Origin: JANNYA01 sp043754435
GTDB lineage: Bacteria > Pseudomonadota > Gammaproteobacteria > Xanthomonadales > SZUA-5
DNA: 11,873 nt
Assembly (NCBI GenBank): GCA_043754435.1
Contig: JAYUUS010000156.1
Coordinates: 1 to 11,873, forward strand
Direction of reading: 5' to 3'
Shown here: piece after piece, positions 6,666-11,873 of the stretch
Layout: every line of letters begins with the position of its first letter
Numbering within the stretch: the first letter of the stretch is position 1
Notes under the pieces: model-generated
Seen by the model: only the letters and a program-made list of their open reading frames with translations
Told to the model about the DNA's origin: nothing
The model's database searches: none
Translations under genes and position numbers: made by a program

Positions 6666-8681
6666 TTACGCTTGACGACGGCCAACCAGAACCATGCCTA
6701 AGCCCAAGAAGCCAGCAACCAACAACATTAAGCTAATGTTGCCGAGGGCAGGAACTTGCACATTATTGATAACAATTGCAGGGCTAACAACGGTGCTGAG
6801 CGTATAGGTGAATGGGCCACCGGTTGCAGGTGCAACTGGAGTACACACTAAGGTGCCCGCAAAGGTACCTGCAGCATTGCCTGTGTAGGTAACGGTTACT
6901 GAACCAGGCGTGCCAACCACTAAGTTCAGTGGGTTTGGCGTAGCTGTGTAACCAGCACCGGTTGGTACGCAAGCCAATGCGCCATTAGCACCGGTGATAT
7001 TGAAGGTCAACGTGGTTGAAGAACTACCGGTAGGCAACGTATAGCCAGGAAGCACCACAGCACCCGGTGGCGTAACAGGCACAATGACCGCAACAGCAGC
7101 GGCAGGTGCAACGGTTGTGCTAAGGGTATACACAAATGGGCCGCCCGTTGCTGGCGCGACTGCGGTACAAGTCAAGGTGCCCGCAAATGTGCCTGCTGCA
7201 GCGCCTGTGTAGGTAACGGTTACGGAACCCGGCGTACCAACCACTAAGTTCAGTGGGTTTGGTGTAGCTGTGTAACCAGTGCCAGTTGGTACGCAAGCCA
7301 ATGCGCCATTAGCACTGGTAATGTTGAAGGTCAACGTGGTTGAAGAACTGCCCGCTGGCAATGTGTAGCCAGGAAGCACCACAGCACCCGGTGGGGTAAC
7401 AGCCGTAATAGCACCACCTGCACCCGCAGCTAACACTAAACGATAAACGTTTGCGGTTGAAGCAGGCAAGATACCCGCAGGCAGCACTGGGCAGGTCACG
7501 ATTGCGCTTACCTGAGTAGCACGACGGGTACCACTGACGATTTGTGGTTGTGCGACACCGTTATTAGCGGCATTGAACACCAATTGTGGGCCAGGTGTGA
7601 ACGCGGTTGGATCAGACGTGGTGTTAGCAGGCGGGGTTGCGTCAGCAGAGAAGATACAAGCACCCCATGAACCAGTTGCTGGTGCCACAAAGCCTGCGCC
7701 AGTAACGGCCAAGCCAGTGATGTTAACCGCTGCGCCAACCGGCTGTGGCGGTACGTTCGAGTTAGCAATGGTCAGTGTGGTAGGTGTTGCAGCGGTGCCA
7801 CCTAAAATATTAGGCGTAATGGTTGGGGGCGGGGGGACGCCAATTTGTGGGCAAGTAACTGTTGAAGTCAGTGCTGGAAGCGCTGCTGCAGGCGTTGGCG
7901 TTTGCGCGCACGTAAGCGTTGCATTGACTGCTACAGCACCTGGTACGCAGCTTAAGCCGATTGCAGGCGGGTTAGCACCTAAGGCAGCGGGGCCGGCGAT
8001 GGTGCGGTTCGGACCAGCGGTAATTGCGAATGCCGACGCGCCGGTTGCTGGAATGGTACAAGCCAAGCCTAAGCTACCGCCAGCGGTGCCAGCGGTTGCT
8101 ACGTTTACAGGAACAGAGCCTACAGCCGTGCCTGCGCCAGCCAGTGTTACCGGTGTAGTCAGGGGGCTTACGGTAGGTGCTGAGGGGCCACCGGAGATCG
8201 CCAAAGATCCATCTACTTTAGTACAGATTGTCGGTGAGGTGTTTAAGTCAATACATCCTTTACCGGGGCCAGTAAGGGTGATCGGAAGCGGCATCGTACC
8301 CGTTGTGAAAGCAGCTAAGCTCGTGAAGGCTAAGTTGCAATAAGTGCCCGTTTGAAGCGGAGCGTTGAAATTATCAGCAGCCGCAATACGAATGACACCA
8401 GGCGAAAGAATAGTACAACCGCCGCCTGTCCCATTTGCACCTGCACCATTCGTGACGACTGCAGAAACTTTGGTGACGTCAAAAGATACAGTTGCTTGGA
8501 AGGCAATCGTCGTATCACCAGCAGCTGGTGTGTAAACAAAAGCGATAGGGGTTGGCGTTGTTGTACCGTTAGGACCAGCGGCAATCGGTGCTGGAGTCGG
8601 ATTAATCGTAAATACACCTGCAGACGCAACGCTAGTTAATAGCGTTGCGCCCAAGGTTAAGGCAAGGCGCGTAATTTTCAT
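6666..8681 (-). CDS. Secreted surface protein: cohesin-like N-terminus, tandem repeats, IPTL-CTERM-like tail
   Basis: The 671-residue protein starts with a signal peptide (MKITRLALTLGATLLTSVASA). Residues ~22-140 look like a cohesin-type beta-sandwich (TIAFQATVSFDVTKVSAVV, then GGGCTILSPGVIRIAAAD, then GTYCNLAFT); this is a pattern judgement. The middle is Ala/Thr/Pro/Gly-rich with paired cysteines. Residues ~427-634 are two 108-residue repeats (TPPGAVVLPGYTLP... NPLNLVVGTPGSVTVTYTG). The end is VPALGNISLMLL, a hydrophobic helix, then GRRQA, which matches IPTL/PEP-CTERM sorting tails, although the usual Trp of IPTLxxWG is missing. Such tails are associated with exosortase processing; no exosortase is in the window. 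AAGGAAA precedes the ATG. It is the last gene of a three-gene operon, 37 nt after the previous stop. It is probably membrane-held and then surface-exposed. Confidence 0.8.
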   Translation of the reverse strand: MKITRLALTLGATLLTSVASAGVFTINPTPAPIAAGPNGTTTPTPIAFVYTPAAGDTTIAFQATVSFDVTKVSAVVTNGAGANGTGGGCTILSPGVIRIAAADNFNAPLQTGTYCNLAFTSLAAFTTGTMPLPITLTGPGKGCIDLNTSPTICTKVDGSLAISGGPSAPTVSPLTTPVTLAGAGTAVGSVPVNVATAGTAGGSLGLACTIPATGASAFAITAGPNRTIAGPAALGANPPAIGLSCVPGAVAVNATLTCAQTPTPAAALPALTSTVTCPQIGVPPPPTITPNILGGTAATPTTLTIANSNVPPQPVGAAVNITGLAVTGAGFVAPATGSWGACIFSADATPPANTTSDPTAFTPGPQLVFNAANNGVAQPQIVSGTRRATQVSAIVTCPVLPAGILPASTANVYRLVLAAGAGGAITAVTPPGAVVLPGYTLPAGSSSTTLTFNITSANGALACVPTGTGYTATPNPLNLVVGTPGSVTVTYTGAAAGTFAGTLTCTAVAPATGGPFVYTLSTTVAPAAAVAVIVPVTPPGAVVLPGYTLPTGSSSTTLTFNITGANGALACVPTGAGYTATPNPLNLVVGTPGSVTVTYTGNAAGTFAGTLVCTPVAPATGGPFTYTLSTVVSPAIVINNVQVPALGNISLMLLVAGFLGLGMVLVGRRQA
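6780..7400. repeat. Two tandem 324-bp repeats inside the CTERM protein gene
   Basis: The block cacccggtgg recurs at 7061 and 7385, a period of 324 bp (108 codons). The two units run from 7400 to 7077 and from 7076 to about 6780, the second ending slightly early. They are very similar in both DNA and protein (ANGALACVPTG.GYTATPNP, TGGPF.YTLST). They look like duplicated Ig-like or beta-sandwich modules, each with two cysteines. Confidence 0.9.
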
Positions 8682-8718
8682 TATTATAGTTTCCTTTTTT
8701 ATTTTCAGAGGGTGAATA

Positions 8719-9126
8719 TTAGTCGCTGTGCACGACGCTTGAAATTAACTCGCCTTTAACATCAACAACAATTAATTTTGCCGCACCTAATGATGCGCCA
8801 GTAACGCGGATGGTTCCAAGACCGATTTGGCCCTTTGTCATAAGGGAATTTACGTCGTTCGTAATAAGTAAAACGATTTCTTTACCATCATAACTAGATT
8901 GAAGCGAAAAGTTGCCAGGTAGGGACTTGTTCAGGCCACTGAGGTCTACCTTAGCACCGGCAACAGGGATATTGACCTGCACGCCCGCTGCGCTACCGGA
9001 CGATATTAGGTCTAGCGACGTTGCATTTCCACCCTTTGTAGAGCTGGATGCTGTTACAACCAAGTCGTCTGCAAAAGCAACTGCTGTTGTTGCGAGAAGG
9101 GCGGTGGCTAAAATTAAATTTTTCAT
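8719..9126 (-). CDS. Small secreted cohesin-like protein
   Basis: The 135-residue protein has a clear signal peptide (MKNLILATALLATTAVAFA, cleavage before DDLVV). The ~115-residue mature domain alternates short beta strands, with LDLISSGSAAGVQVNIPVAG, FSLQSSYDGKEIVLLITN, then LMTKGQIGLGTIRVTG. This order is reminiscent of a cohesin module, in which a hydrophobic strand series ends in a G.lg.i.f.v.G segment. No cysteine or catalytic motif is present, nor any membrane anchor. ATG 9126 is chosen because GGAG lies about 8 nt upstream and the signal peptide begins there; an upstream in-frame ATG would add MTWSFT. It lies 24 nt after the dockerin gene and 37 nt before the CTERM gene, so the three are almost certainly co-transcribed. 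The cohesin assignment is inference; a different beta-sandwich is possible. Confidence 0.7.
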   Translation of the reverse strand: MKNLILATALLATTAVAFADDLVVTASSSTKGGNATSLDLISSGSAAGVQVNIPVAGAKVDLSGLNKSLPGNFSLQSSYDGKEIVLLITNDVNSLMTKGQIGLGTIRVTGASLGAAKLIVVDVKGELISSVVHSD

Positions 9127-9150
9127 TGTAAAACTCCAGGTCAAAATAAA

Positions 9151-9981
9151 TTAGTTGCAAAGGCTGGCAGGATTATTCAAGATTTTATTATTGACCTGAA
9201 CCCGATCTGCAATGGATACAATTCCATCTTCATTGGCGTCCGGCTGGCCAAGTGCAAGAGCTAAACCAAGGACTTCATTGTTGACAATCACTCGGTCTGC
9301 AATCGAAATTAGGCCGTCATTATTAGCATCACATTTAAGTAAGCGACCAGGTGCTGTTGTTCGGCGGCTATCATATTCGTCGAAAAAGACAGTACCGGTC
9401 GAACCGGCACTTAAACCCAACCGAACGTCTTTTAATACGCCAGCAGCATTGTTCGTGGTTGTTGTTTGCGTTACCGCAGTCGGTGCACCCGCACCCTGCA
9501 CTTTGATAGAGAACGGTGCGACTGCGCCTTGAGCCCATTCAATTTCTACTGAATAGTATTTGCCTGCAACCACAGGAATAGCCGGAATTGCTGCGGCTGA
9601 ACCTGTAACGGTTGCCTGAAGATTGCCGCCTGTAAGCGCAAGGCGGATTAAGTTTGCACCCGCGCCGTCACGTGCTAAAAACACAAAACCGCCTGCGGTA
9701 GTATCCGCTAGGGTCGCACCAGTAAACAGGTAAAAACGCGACTTATAGCTTGTTGCATTGGTTGGGGTGTTGTCCTGCACATATTTTGCAGTTGCACCGC
9801 CTGCGACGCGAAGGCTGCAGCGTGCGGAGTAACGTGAGAAGGCTGGGGCTTCACCGGAGTCAGCAGCAACAACGCCTACGGAATCAGTTGCGCTCCAGGC
9901 GCTAATTGAGCAGGCGTTTGCGCCGGTGAAAGCCATTGCGCTAAAAATTGCTGCGCCGAGTAATGTTTTTAAGCGAATCAT
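9151..9981 (-). CDS. Secreted protein with C-terminal type I dockerin
   Basis: This 276-residue protein has a signal peptide (MIRLKTLLGAAIFSAMAFTGANA). Residues ~24-210 form a beta-rich domain reminiscent of LamG/concanavalin-type folds (SRFYLFTGATL, GGFVFLARDG, KYYSVEIEWAQG, VFFDEYDSRR). Residues ~214-276 are a dockerin: two 12-residue Ca-binding loops, DANNDGLISIAD (218-229) and DANEDGIVSIAD (248-259). Each has D/N/D/S/D at positions 1, 3, 5, 9 and 12 and is followed by the helix RV.VNN..L. Cysteines C217 and C275 bracket the dockerin and could form a disulphide. ATG 9981 has GAGG about 8 nt upstream and begins the signal peptide; an upstream in-frame start at 10122 is rejected. First gene of the operon. 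Its dockerin would be expected to bind a cohesin, possibly one of the two downstream products. Confidence 0.88.
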   Translation of the reverse strand: MIRLKTLLGAAIFSAMAFTGANACSISAWSATDSVGVVAADSGEAPAFSRYSARCSLRVAGGATAKYVQDNTPTNATSYKSRFYLFTGATLADTTAGGFVFLARDGAGANLIRLALTGGNLQATVTGSAAAIPAIPVVAGKYYSVEIEWAQGAVAPFSIKVQGAGAPTAVTQTTTTNNAAGVLKDVRLGLSAGSTGTVFFDEYDSRRTTAPGRLLKCDANNDGLISIADRVIVNNEVLGLALALGQPDANEDGIVSIADRVQVNNKILNNPASLCN

Positions 9982-10167
9982 GGTGATACCTCTTTTGGGA
10001 ATATGAAAAGTTTGATCCGATGCCATTCGTTTGTTGCGTCGGTTTTGTACCTTAGCGTTCGCGTTTGGCTCATTTAGCGCAAGCAAAAACACAGCGCAAA
10101 AAGATTTCGGGAAAAGTAACACAGTGTATACAGCAACTTAAAGCCCCCATTTTGTAAAATAAGCAAA

Positions 10168-10190
10168 TAGTTCCAGGAAAAGTGGAACTA
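10168..10190. promoter_or_regulatory. Perfect inverted repeat upstream of the dockerin operon
   Basis: TAGTTCCA (10168-10175) and TGGAACTA (10183-10190) form a perfect 8-bp inverted repeat with a 7-bp spacer, about 190 bp before the dockerin gene start and 130 bp after the end of dgkA. Its size and spacing fit a dimeric regulator site. No convincing -35/-10 pair was found beside it. A second small hairpin, ccggg/cccgg (10242-10257), lies closer to dgkA and lacks a T run. Confidence 0.35.
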
Positions 10191-10322
10191 AATGCGTAAA
10201 CACTTGAATCAATGGGTTTTGCAGCTGCTGCATGGACTACGCCGGGTTTTTGCCCGGATACATCGGCTAACTAGACGCAGGTCTTAAATTTTTTCTCTCA
10301 GATCGGCTGCGAAAGTTTGGGT

Positions 10323-10697
10323 CTAGTTGCCAAAGCGTTCTAGCGCGACCGCGCCCCAAACAACAATAACAATTAACATACAGCCCGATACGGCGGCGGA
10401 CCCCATATCTTTCGCGCGTCCAGCCAATATGTGATGTTCGGGCGTGGTTTTGTCAACGATGGCTTCGAGTGCGCCGTTCATGAGTTCCATTGTCGGCACT
10501 AGAATCACGACTGCGGCTAAAATCGCCCGTTCAAGCGCGTGGCGGCCCAAATAAAACGCCAACGGTAAGAGTACAGCTAGCATATACACTTCTAGACGAA
10601 AGGAGGCCTCATGCTGCCAAGCGGCCCTTAAGCCTTGCGCGGAATACTGTGCGGCGCGCAATATTTGACGTGGACCACGGGCTTCAGTGCTGGCCAT
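10323..10697 (-). CDS. dgkA: Diacylglycerol kinase DgkA
   Basis: This small trimeric inner-membrane kinase phosphorylates diacylglycerol to phosphatidic acid, recycling lipid head-group turnover products. At 124 residues it matches the E. coli enzyme (122). Signatures are GLRAAWQHEASFRLEV (E30) and ELMNGALEAIVD (71-82), then EHHILAGRAKDMGSAAV (87-103), containing the catalytic and Mg-ATP-binding residues E71, N74, E78, D82 and D97. Three hydrophobic segments lie near 36-52, 57-80 and 100-118, with an amphipathic N-terminal helix. ATG 10697 starts MASTEARG; the Shine-Dalgarno is weak. It is separated from rlmM upstream by a 304-bp gap holding a palindromic element, and so is probably transcribed on its own. 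Confidence 0.97.
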   Translation of the reverse strand: MASTEARGPRQILRAAQYSAQGLRAAWQHEASFRLEVYMLAVLLPLAFYLGRHALERAILAAVVILVPTMELMNGALEAIVDKTTPEHHILAGRAKDMGSAAVSGCMLIVIVVWGAVALERFGN

Positions 10698-10828
10698 AGT
10701 TGAATTGATTCATCATTTGAATTGACTGCTGGATGGCGCAATGCGGGCGCGCAGTGTGTATGGATACTGATGATGCCACAAGCTTGGCTGCGAGCGGCCA
10801 ACTTTGAAGAAACTTCGTTTCCGCTTCC

Positions 10829-10939
10829 CCATGAACCGGTTAAAAAACTGCCTAAAATTCGTCTTTGCGAACGCAGTGAAGCAATCTCGTCGTTTAAAGC
10901 TAGATTGCTTCGCTGCGCTCGCAAAGACGAGGTTCATGG
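10829..10939. repeat. Long palindromic intergenic repeat element
   Basis: Arms 10860-10887 and 10902-10929 are inverted repeats matching at 26 of 28 positions around a 14-bp loop. The arms contain cgtctttgcga and gaagcaatct. An outer perfect 9-bp pair, ccatgaacc / ggttcatgg (10829-10837 and 10931-10939), encloses them. The core resembles the widely dispersed proteobacterial repeat built on attgcgagcgcagcgaagcaatc. A smaller hairpin follows at 10972-10997 (gcaatc...ccg / cgggattgc). It occupies most of the 304-bp gap between rlmM and dgkA; nothing coding is seen there. The RNA would fold strongly and could affect the rlmM transcript end. Confidence 0.8.
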
Positions 10940-11001
10940 ATTCTCAACAGCCACTTTGAGGCTGAAAACTCGCAATCATCCCGCTGCACGGGATTGCTAC
11001 G

Positions 11002-11873
11002 CTAACGCAAATATTCAGAGCGCGTGAGCAGCACGGTGACTTCTTCGCGGTCATGGTAAAGCTGCTTGCAGCGCCAGACTAAAGATGCCTCAAGCTGGGC
11101 CGCAGCGATTGCACGACACTTTTGCAGTTCCGCGAAGCGCTTTTTCATCGGTAGCTTGAGATTGACAATGGCAAATTTACAGCGTTTTTCGACTAGCCAC
11201 TGGACTGCTAATGCCGCTACTTTTTGCGGTTGCTCAACCATATCGCAAACTAGCCAATCAACCGGGCGCTTAGGCTTGTAGCGAAAGCCATCTTCGCGAA
11301 AATGCTGCACCAAACCAGAGCGCATCAGCGTATCGGACATGGCACCATTGTCGATGGCAATCACCGAAATGCCCCGACGCACCAATTGATAGCTCCAGCC
11401 GCCTGGGCTTGCGCCTAAGTCCACTGACGTCATGCCGCGCTCGATCCAGCGTGCACGCTCAGCGTGGCTGAGCAGGCACAGAAATGCTTCATCTAGCTTT
11501 AAAGTCGAACGGCTAGGCGCTGCGGGCGGAAATTTTAGCCGAGGAATACCACCGGGTGCTGGTGCAGATTTGTGCTGATGGCCGATACAGACTAAGCAGT
11601 GGTCGCTGCTCAAAAAGACGATGTGTAGGGTCGTGTCATAGGCTTCCGGCGTTATTTTCAGCTTGGCTTTGAGCGAGTTTTCAATAGATTTGGTCATCGG
11701 CAGCAACAGCCGCGTGCTGTCAGCATCAGGCGCATAGACAAAAACGTCTGAAATAGGCGTTTCAAACGCTGCCCAAGCCGCCAAAAGCGCCTCAACGCGT
11801 GCGCCGCGCTCCAATGCCGTCAATTCGGTCAGCACGCCTAAAAATTCACGCGTAAATACTGATTCCGTGCGCC
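11002..11873 (-). CDS. rlmM: 23S rRNA 2'-O-ribose methyltransferase RlmM, N-terminus beyond window
   Basis: RlmM uses S-adenosylmethionine to methylate the 2'-hydroxyl of C2498 in 23S rRNA. The frame is open to the right edge, so 289 C-terminal residues are visible; about 75 of the usual ~366 are missing. Matches to E. coli RlmM are extensive: the SAM motif DLGASPGGWSYQLVRRG, then AIDNGAM..TLM, REDGF, VCDMVEQPQKVAALAVQWLV, NLKLPMKKR, and the end QLYHDREEVTVLLTR. The RlmM-specific ending separates it from the FtsJ/RlmE relatives. The first visible residues belong to the N-terminal THUMP-like region. A GTG at 11835 is internal and not the true start. Confidence 0.96.
   Translation of the reverse strand, partial: RTESVFTREFLGVLTELTALERGARVEALLAAWAAFETPISDVFVYAPDADSTRLLLPMTKSIENSLKAKLKITPEAYDTTLHIVFLSSDHCLVCIGHQHKSAPAPGGIPRLKFPPAAPSRSTLKLDEAFLCLLSHAERARWIERGMTSVDLGASPGGWSYQLVRRGISVIAIDNGAMSDTLMRSGLVQHFREDGFRYKPKRPVDWLVCDMVEQPQKVAALAVQWLVEKRCKFAIVNLKLPMKKRFAELQKCRAIAAAQLEASLVWRCKQLYHDREEVTVLLTRSEYLR

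Noticed and set aside
7573..8343. A 256-codon plus-strand reading frame
   Set aside because: It is antisense to the Ala/Thr/Pro/Gly-rich CTERM protein, whose codon bias opens the opposite strand. It shows no recognisable domain.
9151..9981. Cellulosome component
   Set aside because: No glycoside hydrolase, carbohydrate-binding module or scaffoldin with several cohesins is seen, and the organism looks like a Gram-negative proteobacterium.
9982..10122. N-terminal extension of the dockerin protein from 10122
   Set aside because: The signal peptide begins at ATG 9981, which has a good Shine-Dalgarno. The extension would bury the signal peptide.
10133..10146. A GG-N10-GC arrangement with TTGC on the minus strand, like a sigma54 promoter
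   Set aside because: Only the GG, the TTGC and the following T fit. The TGGCAC box is poor and such short matches occur by chance; no activator gene is nearby.
10242..10257. ccggg/cccgg hairpin downstream of dgkA as a terminator
   Set aside because: The stem is short and no T run follows on either strand.

Overview
The window looks like chromosomal DNA of a moderately GC-rich Gram-negative proteobacterium, most likely a betaproteobacterium. The reasons are an RlmM-type 23S rRNA methyltransferase, a DgkA diacylglycerol kinase, an AlkB alkane hydroxylase, a PatZ-like acetyltransferase, and secreted proteins that include one with an IPTL/PEP-CTERM-like tail. No rRNA or tRNA gene, CRISPR array or insertion sequence was seen.

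Layout: (1) 1-2369, minus strand: the N-terminal part of a large secreted protein built from about twelve ~61-residue repeats (DUF5650-like). Its C-terminus lies beyond the left edge. (2) 2433-3227: a vapBC toxin-antitoxin pair bracketed by two imperfect 37-bp direct repeats. Each repeat sits just downstream of a stop codon or across one, and each contains a TTGACG box. The pair looks like a cassette inserted between the acetyltransferase gene and the repeat-protein gene. (3) 3204-5240, minus: a PatZ/Pat-like protein with CoA-binding/acyl-CoA-synthetase and GNAT parts but without the usual ATP-grasp domain. (4) 5328-6410, plus, divergent: an AlkB-family membrane alkane monooxygenase with all its histidine motifs. 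(5) 6480-6569: a hairpin-rich intergenic element, followed by a strong UUCG-loop terminator. (6) 9981-6666, minus: a compact three-gene operon. It encodes a secreted protein ending in a canonical type I dockerin, a small secreted cohesin-like protein, and a 670-residue surface protein with a cohesin-like N-terminus, two 108-residue tandem repeats and an IPTL-CTERM-like tail. (7) 10323-10697: dgkA. (8) 10829-10939: a long palindromic repeat element. (9) 11002-11873: rlmM, with its N-terminus cut off by the right edge.

The most interesting locus is the dockerin / cohesin-like / CTERM operon. It has the parts list of a small surface-assembly system: a Ca-binding docking module, two possible receptor modules, and one subunit with a membrane/sorting tail. 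No cellulase or other glycoside hydrolase is visible, so a role in envelope or matrix architecture is more likely than a cellulosome. The dockerin is clear from its two Ca-binding loops; the cohesin-like calls are inference from pattern. The repeat protein at the left edge is a second secreted surface-type protein and shows signs of recent repeat homogenisation and shuffling.
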